Assembly (NCBI GenBank): GCA_002425185.1
Contig: DILT01000015.1
Coordinates: forward strand, 48,707-112,706
Reading direction: 5' to 3'
Source of the DNA: Flammeovirgaceae bacterium UBA5585
GTDB lineage: Bacteria; Bacteroidota; Bacteroidia; Cytophagales; Cyclobacteriaceae
Length of the DNA: 64,000 bases
Below, piece after piece: positions 8,841-16,982 of the stretch. A program made the position numbers and the translations under genes. The notes beneath the pieces are model-generated. The model was not told where the DNA came from. It ran no database searches and was given only the letters and a program-made list of their open reading frames with translations. Position 1 is the stretch's first letter. The number at the start of each line of letters is the position of its first letter.

Positions 8841-10166
8841 CTAAATTGAATGATGTAGAACCTCCTGGTTTGCCTCTTCCACCTCCATTAGTCCCGCATT
8901 ATTGATGCTGGTAAGTCGAACGGTTTTCAGTTCATTGATCAGGATGGGGTCGTATTTGGCGGCTACCCGAATATAGTTTTCAGTAAATCCATGCATCAAG
9001 CCGTTTTCAATGTCGTTTTCGAACAATACGGTAAACTCATTGCCGATATGTTCTTCATAGAATTTCCTTCGTTTCTTATCGGATAGAATATGGAGCATTT
9101 TGGAGCGTTCAGCCCGTTCTTTTAAGAATACCGCTCCGGGCAGGGTTGCCGCCAGGGTGTTGTTCCTTTCCGAGTAGGTAAACACATGCAGGTAGGAGAT
9201 ATCCAATTCATTCAGGAATTGATACGTTTCCAAAAAATCTTCATGGGTTTCTCCAGGAAAGCCGACTATCACATCAACCCCAATGCAACACTTGGGCATT
9301 ACAGCTTTTATCTTCTCTACCCGGCTGGTATACAACTCGCGCTGGTAGCGCCTGCGCATCAATTTCAGAATCTTGTTGGAGCCTGATTGTAACGGGATAT
9401 GAAAATGCGGTACAAAGCGGTTTGACGATGCAACAAATTCAATGATTTCGTCTGTTAACAAATTTGGTTCGATGGAAGATATCCGGAACCTTTCAATTCC
9501 TTCCACCCGGTCAAGTGCCTGAATTAAATCGGCAAATCGCTCTACCCGTTTTCCGTCTTGTATACCAAAGTCACCTGTATTTACACCGGTCAGTACAATC
9601 TCTTTCACATTTGTTTGGGCAATTTCCCGGGCTGTTTTTACAATGTTTGAAATGCTGTCGCTGCGGCTGGACCCACGTGCCAGCGGTATGGTACAAAAGG
9701 AGCAGGAGTAATCGCACCCATCCTGTACTTTCAGGAAGGTTCTGGTTCTGTCCTGCATCGAATAGGAGGTATTAAACGATTTTGCAGCCTCAACTTCGGA
9801 AGCGTAAACTTCCGGCTGAGGCTTCCTGACGAACCCATCCAATAATTCAACCAACCTGAATTTTTCTGCAGCACCCAATACAGCATCAACCCCGGGAATT
9901 TCAGCGATTTCTTGTGGTTTTAGTTGGGCGTAGCAACCAATAATGGCTACGTAAGCTTCCGGAGAAATACCTCGTGCTTCACGCACAATCTTATGACATT
10001 TTTTATCGGCATTCTCCGTTACGGAGCAGGTGTTGATAATGAATATATCCGGGGTGTCGGTAAAGTCTACCTTTTTATAGCCCTTTTGCTCGAACATCCG
10101 GGAGATGGTTGAGGTCTCCGAATAGTTGAGCTTACAGCCCAGGGTATAAAATGCTACTTTTTTCAT
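8841..10166 (-). CDS. mtaB: tRNA (N6-threonylcarbamoyladenosine(37)-C2)-methylthiotransferase
   Basis: The ATG at 10166 starts MKKVAFYTLGCKLNYSET, the conserved MtaB N-terminus; the upstream extension to 10193 has no family similarity. Order: UPF0004 domain with three Cys for one Fe-S cluster (TLGCKLN, INTCSVT, GCYAQL), radical-SAM core with the CxxxCxxC motif in GCDYSCSFCTIP, and a C-terminal TRAM-like segment. The FRISSIEPNLL and HIPLQSGSNKILKLMRRRY stretches are diagnostic of MiaB/MtaB enzymes. It converts t6A37 to ms2t6A37 in tRNA(Lys). Full length at 441 aa. Confidence 0.94.
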   Translation of the reverse strand: MKKVAFYTLGCKLNYSETSTISRMFEQKGYKKVDFTDTPDIFIINTCSVTENADKKCHKIVREARGISPEAYVAIIGCYAQLKPQEIAEIPGVDAVLGAAEKFRLVELLDGFVRKPQPEVYASEVEAAKSFNTSYSMQDRTRTFLKVQDGCDYSCSFCTIPLARGSSRSDSISNIVKTAREIAQTNVKEIVLTGVNTGDFGIQDGKRVERFADLIQALDRVEGIERFRISSIEPNLLTDEIIEFVASSNRFVPHFHIPLQSGSNKILKLMRRRYQRELYTSRVEKIKAVMPKCCIGVDVIVGFPGETHEDFLETYQFLNELDISYLHVFTYSERNNTLAATLPGAVFLKERAERSKMLHILSDKKRRKFYEEHIGNEFTVLFENDIENGLMHGFTENYIRVAAKYDPILINELKTVRLTSINNAGLMEVEEANQEVLHHSI

Positions 10167-10290
10167 GTGTGAAGGTGCAAAGATAGCAAGCACCGTGGGC
10201 TGTTCAAATGGGTGGATTATTGAAAGCTTCCCAACAGAATCATTGTAAGTGCTGGTATGAGCTTGTTGAAGACGATTGTGTGGGTGGAAT

Positions 10291-10316
10291 CAGGTTTCGA
10301 CAGGCTCAACCTGACA
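10291..10316. repeat. Short palindromic element (CAGGTT...AACCTG)
   Basis: A 26-base segment has a 6-bp perfect inverted repeat, CAGGTT at 10291-10296 and AACCTG at 10308-10313, around a TCGACAGGCTC core. Near-identical TTCGACAGGCTCAACCTGA-type elements recur in many Bacteroidota genomes by my recollection, so it may be a dispersed REP-like repeat. Only one copy was noticed in this window. It lies between mtaB and the DinB gene, just past the end of the latter. Confidence 0.45.
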
Positions 10317-10339
10317 TGCTTTTATTCTTGCAATGGCCT

Positions 10340-10798
10340 TTAGTTAGCGGAAAGTATTCTCCTGTGATAATTTACCTGCCCGAGGTGGTAATTTAAATGC
10401 CCGGCCAAATGCATCAGGAAAAAAGTTGTTGTTACCGGGTAACCCCATACCTGAAGGGGATAGTCAGACCCCACTTGTTCAGGGTTGAAGTTTAAAAGAA
10501 CATGCTTTACGGTTTGTCTGGTTTTTATGATTTCGTCCAGCAGTATATGTCTTGCAACATTGCGGGCCGCAAATTCTTCTTCACGGTTTCTTGCATAACC
10601 ATTCTGGCCTAAAACGGCACCAATAAAATGTTGAAGGTTGCCACAAAGGTGCAGGCACAATGTTCCGCCTGAATTTTTGATATCACTTTGTATTGTCCAA
10701 ACGGATTCTTCCGAGGGGTATAGTTTGATTTCCTCTTCCAGTTTAGAAAGGTCGCGATCGAATAGCGTGATCAGCGAAGTGAGAAAACCTTCTTCCAT
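10340..10798 (-). CDS. DinB/DUF1572 family four-helix protein
   Basis: 152 aa. His residues are placed as in DinB-fold metal proteins: LCLHLCGNLQHFIG near residue 50 and MHLAGHLNYHLGQVNYHRRIL near the C-terminus, the latter being the DUF1572 hallmark. The DinB superfamily includes bacillithiol-transferase-like and other metal-dependent enzymes, but DUF1572 members have no established reaction. It starts 4 bases after the pgm stop, so the two are probably co-transcribed. Confidence 0.82.
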   Translation of the reverse strand: MEEGFLTSLITLFDRDLSKLEEEIKLYPSEESVWTIQSDIKNSGGTLCLHLCGNLQHFIGAVLGQNGYARNREEEFAARNVARHILLDEIIKTRQTVKHVLLNFNPEQVGSDYPLQVWGYPVTTTFFLMHLAGHLNYHLGQVNYHRRILSAN

Positions 10799-10802
10799 AA
10801 TT

Positions 10803-12533
10803 TTAAAGCGATACTAAATAATTCTCTATGTTTTTTATTTTTTCATCCAGGGACTGGTTTACCTGATCAAACTCTTTCCGGGAATTCAGTTTGGTGTTTA
10901 CACTGATGTAGAACTTGATTTTAGGCTCCGTTCCGGATGGGCGCACGGAAATTTTAGTGCCATCTTCAAGATAAAACTGCAACACATCAGAATGGGGGAA
11001 ATTAAGCGAAGTGGTTTTTCCTGTTTTTAGATTCTTTTCGTTTAGCGTACTGTAATCGAGCATTCGTTCAACCGATGTTCCAAGTATCGAAGCCGGTGGA
11101 TTATTTCTGAACTTCTCCATCATAGCCTTAATTTCCTGTTCGCCCTGTTGTCCCTTTTTGGTGATGTTGATGAGGCCTTCTTTATAGAATCCATGTTCAA
11201 CATACATATCGATGAGCCAATCATACAGGGATTTGCCTTCCTCTGCGGCTGTGGCGGTCATTACAGCAAAGAATGCACAGGCGGATACAGCGTCTTTATC
11301 ACGGATAAAATCGCCTACCATATACCCATAGCTTTCTTCACCGGCTGCAACAAACTTCTGCTTGCCTTCACGTTCACCCATCAGTTGAGCGATGTATTTG
11401 AAGCCGGTTAAGGTATTGTAGCAGTCTATACCATAATTTTTTGCAATAGTGTCGACTAATTCGGAGGTAACTATCGTCTTGGCGATATAGGTATTGGATC
11501 GATCCTGCAGGTTTTTCATGATGAACCACATCATTAAACTAAACGCCTGGTTTCCGTTCAGTAATACAAAATCACCTTGTTGGTTACGTACGCCAATACC
11601 GACACGGTCAGCATCGGGGTCGGTGGCCATAACCATGGTTGCGCCAACGGCTTTACCTTTTTCAATTACCATTTCCATGGCTGATCGTTCCTCCGGATTA
11701 GGCGACTTAACGGTTGGGAAATTGCCATCCGCTTTAGCTTGTTCCTCCACTACATGGACATTGGTGAATCCTATTCTGCGCAGGCATTCCGGAACCATGG
11801 TTGAACCGGTTCCGTGCAATCCGGAGAATACAATGGGTATAGAATGATGTTTTTTGATTATTTCTCTTTTTGGAATTACCCGCAAAACTTCTGTGTAATA
11901 GGCTTCCTCCACATCAGGAGATATGGTGTGAATTCTGGATGGATCACCCTTAAACTTAACAGCCTCAAATGATGTAATGGCGTTTACTTCCTTGATGATA
12001 TTTTTATCATGAGGCGGCACAACCTGTGCGCCATCACTCCAATAGGCTTTATACCCATTGTATTCTTTTGGATTGTGCGAAGCGGTAACGACAATACCGG
12101 AATCACATTTCAAATAACGGATGGCATAGGAGAGAAGCGGGGTAGGGCGCAAGGCTGGAAAGACATGAACTTCAATGCCATTGGCCGAAAAGACATCGGC
12201 AATTATTTGTGAAAAGTATGAACTGTTATTGCGGCAATCGTATGCAATAGCAACCTTAATTAGTTTTCCAGGGAAAGCCTTTAATAAATAGTTACTAAGC
12301 CCTTGCGTAGCTACGCCTACGGTGTATTTATTCATGCAGTTTGAGCCTGCACCCATAATGCCCCGTAAACCTCCAGTCCCGAATTCAAGATCTTTATAAA
12401 AATTGTCAATCAGTTCTTTCGGATCAGGACTATCAAGCAGACTTTGAATTTGTTGCTTCGTTTCGGCATCAATAACAGGGCTATTCAGCCATTGTTTTAC
12501 TTTTAATTTAACTTGATCGTGTATGTTAGGCAT
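10803..12533 (-). CDS. Phospho-sugar mutase (phosphoglucomutase/phosphomannomutase)
   Basis: 576 aa alpha-D-phosphohexomutase. The catalytic phosphoserine loop is VVTASHNPKEYNGYKAYW, the Mg2+ loop is ATDPDADRVGIGV, the sugar-binding loop is GEESYGYMVGDF and the phosphate-binding motif is RPSGTEPKIKFYI. Length and the GTGGLRGIMGAGSNCMN N-terminal motif match the PGM2/PMM-type long enzymes found across Bacteroidota. It interconverts hexose 1- and 6-phosphates for glycogen, cell-wall and capsule precursors. It lies 9 bases after a PIN toxin gene and 4 bases before the DinB gene. Confidence 0.93.
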   Translation of the reverse strand: MPNIHDQVKLKVKQWLNSPVIDAETKQQIQSLLDSPDPKELIDNFYKDLEFGTGGLRGIMGAGSNCMNKYTVGVATQGLSNYLLKAFPGKLIKVAIAYDCRNNSSYFSQIIADVFSANGIEVHVFPALRPTPLLSYAIRYLKCDSGIVVTASHNPKEYNGYKAYWSDGAQVVPPHDKNIIKEVNAITSFEAVKFKGDPSRIHTISPDVEEAYYTEVLRVIPKREIIKKHHSIPIVFSGLHGTGSTMVPECLRRIGFTNVHVVEEQAKADGNFPTVKSPNPEERSAMEMVIEKGKAVGATMVMATDPDADRVGIGVRNQQGDFVLLNGNQAFSLMMWFIMKNLQDRSNTYIAKTIVTSELVDTIAKNYGIDCYNTLTGFKYIAQLMGEREGKQKFVAAGEESYGYMVGDFIRDKDAVSACAFFAVMTATAAEEGKSLYDWLIDMYVEHGFYKEGLINITKKGQQGEQEIKAMMEKFRNNPPASILGTSVERMLDYSTLNEKNLKTGKTTSLNFPHSDVLQFYLEDGTKISVRPSGTEPKIKFYISVNTKLNSRKEFDQVNQSLDEKIKNIENYLVSL

Positions 12534-12542
12534 TTATATATT

Positions 12543-12947
12543 CTATTTGAATGGGTTTTTGATGGTAAGCTTTTTTTCGATGATTAAGCCATCCTGCATA
12601 TCTTCAGAATAGAGTATTGTGCATTGATGTTGGAGTGCTGTTGCGATGATTAAACTATCCCAAAAACTAAGCTGATATTTAGTGGATACTTCAAAACTTG
12701 AAAGTAGTGTTGACTCGTCAATTGTTAATAAATTAAATTGTTTCAGTAGCCCAAGTCCATGTTGAAAAGCTATTTTCTTTGGAGTTTTTAACTTTCTTAA
12801 ACAAACACTAATATTTTCTGCGACAACTTGGGTGCTGATGTAAAAATCTGGCTGTAATAACGATGTTACCTTTAGCTTTTTGCTGGATTTCTTTTCAAGA
12901 AGGTAGATTAAGATATTACTATCGATGAAAACTTTATTACCTGTCAT
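12543..12947 (-). CDS. PIN-domain ribonuclease toxin (VapC-like)
   Basis: The ATG at 12947 gives MTGNKVFIDSNILIYLLEK, the canonical PIN start with the first catalytic Asp; the open frame to 12983 only overlaps the antitoxin gene. Other acidic residues sit where expected: Glu in VVAENISVCL, Asp in SFWDSLIIATAL, Asp in YSEDMQDG. About 134 aa, normal for VapC-type Mg2+-dependent RNases. It overlaps the 3' end of the upstream antitoxin gene by 11 bases, the usual arrangement for coupled toxin-antitoxin translation. Confidence 0.88.
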   Translation of the reverse strand: MTGNKVFIDSNILIYLLEKKSSKKLKVTSLLQPDFYISTQVVAENISVCLRKLKTPKKIAFQHGLGLLKQFNLLTIDESTLLSSFEVSTKYQLSFWDSLIIATALQHQCTILYSEDMQDGLIIEKKLTIKNPFK

Positions 12948-13173
12948 AGAGTTCCTCGCGGTTGAACTTAAACTTAGAAACATTGATATTAAAATCAGCG
13001 TAGAATTTGGTTAGATTCTTTTTCCAAAGTTTGGTATCCACTTTGTTTTCAGTTTTTTCTTCCTGCGAAGGCCAGATAATTAAGTCAACCTCGTTTGCTT
13101 TAAAGGAATCAGGGAGTTCAATGATAATTTTTTTTCCAATTCTTTTTACTTTCTTTCTTCGGATAGCTTCCAT
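12937..13173 (-). CDS. Antitoxin partner of the PIN toxin
   Basis: 78 aa, basic N-terminus (MEAIRRKKVKRIGKKIIIEL) with an alternating strand pattern compatible with a small AbrB/MazE-like DNA-binding fold, then a charged C-terminal half of the kind that wraps a toxin. Function is assigned mainly from position: it is directly upstream of and overlaps the PIN gene. The pair probably autoregulates a promoter in the 35-base gap after hppD, though no operator was identified. Confidence 0.75.
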   Translation of the reverse strand: MEAIRRKKVKRIGKKIIIELPDSFKANEVDLIIWPSQEEKTENKVDTKLWKKNLTKFYADFNINVSKFKFNREELYDR

Positions 13174-13208
13174 AGTGAGTGAAGTTAGTAATTATCTAAT
13201 AAAGAATG

Positions 13209-14303
13209 TCAAAGATTGCCTCTTAATTCCTGCTCGCGTTCAATCGACTCGAATAAGGCTTTAAAGTTTCCTTTTCCGAACGACTTGGCGCCATTGCGTT
13301 CAATAATTTCAAAGAAAACTGTTGGCCGGTCCTGAATGGGTTTGGTAAAAATCTGCAACAGGTACCCTTCTTCATCGCGATCGATCAGGATATTAAGTTT
13401 CTTCAATTCTTCCAGGCTTTCATTGATGGTGCCTACCCGTTCCAGTACGTCTTCATAATAGGTTTCAGGAACATAGAGAAATTCAACACCACGTCTTCGC
13501 AGTTCGCCCACAGTATGGATGATGTCATCGGTAGCAATAGCGATGTGTTGTACCCCTGCACTTTTATAAAAGTCGAGGTATTCTTCGATCTGCGATTTCT
13601 TCTTGCCGCTGGCCGGCTCATTAATCGGAAATTTGATGTAGCCATTTCCGTTGGAAACTACTTTTGACATCAATGCACTGTATTCGGTGGAGATATCTTT
13701 ATCGTCAAAGGTTACCAGCAGGCTAAAGCCCATAACCTTTTCATAGAAGTCGACCCAGTGATTCATCTTGCCAAGCTCAACATTACCTACGCAGTGGTCA
13801 ACATACTTCAAGCCGATGGGCTCTACATGTACACCGCTGGTGCGTGGTTTATAACCGGGTAAGAAGGGCCCTTTGTAGTGTTTACGCTCGACAAACGTGT
13901 GAACGGTTTCACCGTATGTTCTGATGGCGGCAAGCACCACCTCGCCATATTCGTCTTTTAAAACCTTTGGTTCAAAGGCAGGTTCGGCTCCGCGCACCAC
14001 TGTTTCCTGAAAAGACTTCCGGGCATCATCAACCCATAAAGCCAGTACCTTCACACCATCACCATGTTTTTTCACATGTTCGGAAATTTCTGAATCGGGT
14101 TGAAGTGAGGTGGTGAGCACCAGGGTTATTTTATTCTGCCGAAGTACATACGATGCCCGATCGCGCACACCGGTTTCCGGCCCTGCATAGGCAATCAATT
14201 CAAAGCCAAAGGCATATTGATAAAACAAGGCTGATTGCTTGGCATTGCCCACATAAAACTCGATATGATCGGTGCCGTTTATGGGGAGAAAGTCCTGTGT
14301 CAT
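13209..14303 (-). CDS. hppD: 4-hydroxyphenylpyruvate dioxygenase
   Basis: 364 aa vicinal-oxygen-chelate protein. Iron ligands fit the family: His in YVDHCVGNVE, His in GVQHIAIATDDI, Glu in FFEIIERNG. The C-terminal RNGAKSFGKGNFKALFESIE is the HPPD hallmark. It converts 4-hydroxyphenylpyruvate to homogentisate in tyrosine breakdown. No homogentisate dioxygenase is adjacent. Upstream lies a 197-bp region shared with a divergent small gene. Confidence 0.95.
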   Translation of the reverse strand: MTQDFLPINGTDHIEFYVGNAKQSALFYQYAFGFELIAYAGPETGVRDRASYVLRQNKITLVLTTSLQPDSEISEHVKKHGDGVKVLALWVDDARKSFQETVVRGAEPAFEPKVLKDEYGEVVLAAIRTYGETVHTFVERKHYKGPFLPGYKPRTSGVHVEPIGLKYVDHCVGNVELGKMNHWVDFYEKVMGFSLLVTFDDKDISTEYSALMSKVVSNGNGYIKFPINEPASGKKKSQIEEYLDFYKSAGVQHIAIATDDIIHTVGELRRRGVEFLYVPETYYEDVLERVGTINESLEELKKLNILIDRDEEGYLLQIFTKPIQDRPTVFFEIIERNGAKSFGKGNFKALFESIEREQELRGNL

Positions 14304-14500
14304 AAAGTGGTAGTTTTATCAGGTAAAGTTAAACCGATTGCTTCAATCTTTTATGTTTCTAGTTGAAAATTGGAGGTACTGTATTTCTTTACAAACAATA
14401 TTTTACAAAGTGTGCTTTATTGTGGTATATCCCGTATTTCATTTGGAGATACATTTTCTATTTCCCTGAATAATGCAATCTTTGCGAAAAAGTATTCGAC

Positions 14501-14857
14501 ATGGATAGTAAAAAACTGGATAAAGACCTTTCCGAGATCATTCTCAAAAAGCAGGAGTTGGAAAAACTGGATTATAATGATCCAAAGTATGACGAGTTGG
14601 AAGATGCTCTTCACGATCTGGAAGATGCTTTTGTGGAAGAGTTTGGTGATTTTCTGGAGGAGAAACTCCAGGAAGTTCACGATCGGTTTTGTCCTGAAAC
14701 GGATGTGCTATCACCCACGGCCTATATTGGAAAAGGTATAGTAGTTGATCTTGAGAAATACCCGGGCAAAGAAGCGCGCCTGGTACTCAACAGCAACCCT
14801 ACCAGCATTGCCCTTGCTGTTCGCGATAAGCAGGAGATTGTTTGGCGAGCCGACTAA
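14501..14857 (+). CDS. Conserved hypothetical protein, 118 aa
   Basis: The product has an acidic, helical, coiled-coil-like N-terminal half (residues 5-60, many Leu/Glu/Asp) followed by a small strand-rich part (GKGIVVDLEKYPGKEARLVL, IALAVRDKQEIVW). It is soluble, with no signal peptide. I do not recognise a characterised family. It is convergent with trpS (3-base gap). An overlapping + frame (14370-14741) is lysine/serine-biased shadow sequence; this frame has the better composition and a plausible ATG. Confidence 0.75.
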   Translation: MDSKKLDKDLSEIILKKQELEKLDYNDPKYDELEDALHDLEDAFVEEFGDFLEEKLQEVHDRFCPETDVLSPTAYIGKGIVVDLEKYPGKEARLVLNSNPTSIALAVRDKQEIVWRAD

Positions 14858-14860
14858 CGA

Positions 14861-15832
14861 TTACCGATAGCCAAGTTTTTTACGAACACGATCAAGTACA
14901 TCACGTGCAATAATCCTTGCTTTATCTTCGCCAAGCTGTAGCTTCTTTTCAAGTTCCTCAGAATTAGCATAGTAGAAATTGAAGGCTTCACGCTCGGCAG
15001 CAAATTTTTTCAGAATGAGTTCGTGCAGTTCTTTTTTGGCATGACCATACCCGTAATTGCCGGCCAGGTAATTTTTACGCATGGTTTCGGTTTGTTCCGG
15101 TGAGGCCAATAAACTGTAGAGCGCAAACGTATTATCCTTATCCGGATTTTTGGGTTCTTCCAGCGGGGTGCTGTCGGATACAATGGATTTGATCTGCTTC
15201 AGCAATTCTTTTTCCGGAAGAAAAATGTCAATAATGTTCCCATACGATTTACTCATCTTCTGACCATCCGTTCCGGGCACAGTCATCACCTGTTCTTCAA
15301 TTTTTGCTTCCGGTACAACAAAGGTTTCTCCGTATTGATTGTTAAAGGAAGAGGCGATATCGCGTGCCATTTCCAGGTGCTGCTTTTGATCTTTACCAAC
15401 CGGCACAACGTTGGCATCATAAAGTATAATATCGGCAGTCATCAACACCGGATAGGTGAATAAGCCAGCATTTACATCGGCCAGCCTGTCTGCCTTATCT
15501 TTAAAAGAATGTGCATTGGCCAGCATGGGGAAGGGAGTAAAGCAGTTCAAATACCAGGTGAGTTCACACACTTCAGGAATACGTGACTGACGGTATAAAA
15601 AGTTTTTTTCCACATCGAAGCCAAAGGCCAGCCAGGCCGCAGCTACGGCACGTACGTTATCCGATCGCAGTTGAGCATCCTTTATGGTGGTTAGAGAGTG
15701 CAGGTCAGCAATAAAGAAAAACGACTCGTTTTCAGGTTGTTTGGAAAGTTTGATGGCAGGAATAATAGCCCCCAGTAAATTACCCAGGTGCGGGCGGCCA
15801 CTGCTCTGAATACCGGTTAAAATGCGTGTCAT
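14861..15832 (-). CDS. trpS: Tryptophanyl-tRNA synthetase
   Basis: 323 aa class I synthetase. The HIGH-type motif is PHLGNLLG in GIQSSGRPHLGNLLGAI, the second signature is GQKMSKSYGN, and VGKDQKQHLEMARDIA is the conserved tryptophan-site helix. Normal length for bacterial TrpRS; it charges tRNA(Trp). The ATG at 15832 directly gives MTRILTGIQSSGRPHLG. Divergent from the DUF1573 gene. Confidence 0.96.
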   Translation of the reverse strand: MTRILTGIQSSGRPHLGNLLGAIIPAIKLSKQPENESFFFIADLHSLTTIKDAQLRSDNVRAVAAAWLAFGFDVEKNFLYRQSRIPEVCELTWYLNCFTPFPMLANAHSFKDKADRLADVNAGLFTYPVLMTADIILYDANVVPVGKDQKQHLEMARDIASSFNNQYGETFVVPEAKIEEQVMTVPGTDGQKMSKSYGNIIDIFLPEKELLKQIKSIVSDSTPLEEPKNPDKDNTFALYSLLASPEQTETMRKNYLAGNYGYGHAKKELHELILKKFAAEREAFNFYYANSEELEKKLQLGEDKARIIARDVLDRVRKKLGYR

Positions 15833-15872
15833 GCCGCAAAGAAAATAAAATAACCTGAACCGAATTATGTTT

Positions 15873-15880
15873 TACTTTTG
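15873..15880 (+). promoter_or_regulatory. -7 promoter box upstream of the DUF1573 gene
   Basis: TACTTTTG fits the Bacteroidota TAnnTTTG -7 consensus and ends 21 bases before the ATG at 15902. A good -33 TTTG was not found, so only half of the promoter is supported. Confidence 0.45.
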
Positions 15881-15901
15881 TATGATCAATAAAGTTTAGT
15901 T

Positions 15902-16981
15902 ATGAAGCGTACCGGTGGAATATTCGTGTTGTTAATGGTGACTTTGGGAGCCTGGGCACAACTGGCCAAACCCATACAGTTTAAGGAAGAAGTCTTTGAT
16001 TTTGGTAATGTGATAGAAGAAAATGGACCAGTGTCACATGAGTTTTTATTCACCAATGCCGGCACTAAGCCGCTCCAGATTCTGGCCGTTCAACCGTCAT
16101 GCGGGTGCACGACACCCGGTTGGTCGAAGGAACCGATTATGCCCGGTAAAACTGGAATTATAAAGGCGCAGTACGATCCTAAGGGACGTCCCGGTTACTT
16201 CAACAAATCGCTTACCGTAACAACCGATGTAGATGCCCAGCCGGTGATTCTTCAAATAAAAGGAACCGTTACTTCAAAAAATGGTTTTTCAGCCGTTGAA
16301 TTTCAGGCTGTAAATGGAAACCTCAGATTAAGAAGTTTGTCGTTTAACCTGGGCAAGGTGTTTTTGAAAGATGAGTTTGTGGTACGTGAATATGAATTCT
16401 ACAATGCAGGGGTAAAGCCGGTAACCTATACCGGAAAGACAGAAGGCCCCGAGTACATTCGTATTGCTGTTGAGCCAGCGGTGGTAGAGCCGGGCAAGAA
16501 AGGAACTATAAAGGTGAGCTACAATGGAAAGCAAAAAGGCCAGTACGGATTTCAGTCTGATCAAGTAACACTGCACACAGATGATGAACTACAGCCTCTG
16601 AAAGGGTTTACGATTTATGCTACACTGGAGGATTATTTTCCTGAACTTAAACCAGAAGAGGCAGCTAAAGCACCACAATTGCGATTTGCTGCCCAATCGA
16701 TTGAGTATGGTTCTATGAAGCAAAATCAATCGGTTACAAAATCAATACAATTGACCAATACGGGTAAATCTGTTCTGGAAATCCGTTCCATTCAGGGCAA
16801 CTGCACGTGCATCCAGACGGAAGCCGATAAAACAAAGTTGAAGCCGGGAGAAAGCTCAACGATAAAAGTCAGTTTCAATCCTCAAGACCGCAAAGGAACA
16901 CAAACCAAATCGGTAACCGTTTATTCAAACGATCCGCAAAATCCGGTGCAGCGGATAACGTTAACCGGGGTGGTCGATTGA
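15902..16981 (+). CDS. Exported protein with three DUF1573/ASH-like Ig domains
   Basis: 359 aa with a signal peptide (MKRTGGIFVLLMVTLGAWA). Three tandem domains of ~110 residues each show the DUF1573 pattern: FDFGNVIEENGPVSHEF with a SCGCTTPGW cysteine motif, then FNLGKVFLKDEFVVREYEF, then IEYGSMKQNQSVTKSIQL with GNCTCIQ. Such domains resemble the ASH/PapD-like Ig fold; no reaction is known, and adhesive or scaffold roles in the envelope are proposed for the family. The stop is one base from the convergent GH5 stop. Confidence 0.88.
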   Translation: MKRTGGIFVLLMVTLGAWAQLAKPIQFKEEVFDFGNVIEENGPVSHEFLFTNAGTKPLQILAVQPSCGCTTPGWSKEPIMPGKTGIIKAQYDPKGRPGYFNKSLTVTTDVDAQPVILQIKGTVTSKNGFSAVEFQAVNGNLRLRSLSFNLGKVFLKDEFVVREYEFYNAGVKPVTYTGKTEGPEYIRIAVEPAVVEPGKKGTIKVSYNGKQKGQYGFQSDQVTLHTDDELQPLKGFTIYATLEDYFPELKPEEAAKAPQLRFAAQSIEYGSMKQNQSVTKSIQLTNTGKSVLEIRSIQGNCTCIQTEADKTKLKPGESSTIKVSFNPQDRKGTQTKSVTVYSNDPQNPVQRITLTGVVD

Positions 16982-16982
16982 T

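Noticed and set aside
8795..8842. Possible transposase remnant (frame reading PEVHIGID near 8812-8835)
   Set aside because: Only about ten residues resemble the IS110-type VHIGID start; too short to support an insertion sequence.
10208..10396. 62-codon + frame between mtaB and the DinB gene
   Set aside because: Contains the palindromic element and overlaps the DinB stop; no protein-like pattern.
14370..14741. 123-codon + frame overlapping the small gene at 14501
   Set aside because: Ser/Trp/Lys-biased, out of frame with the more protein-like ORF at 14501-14857.
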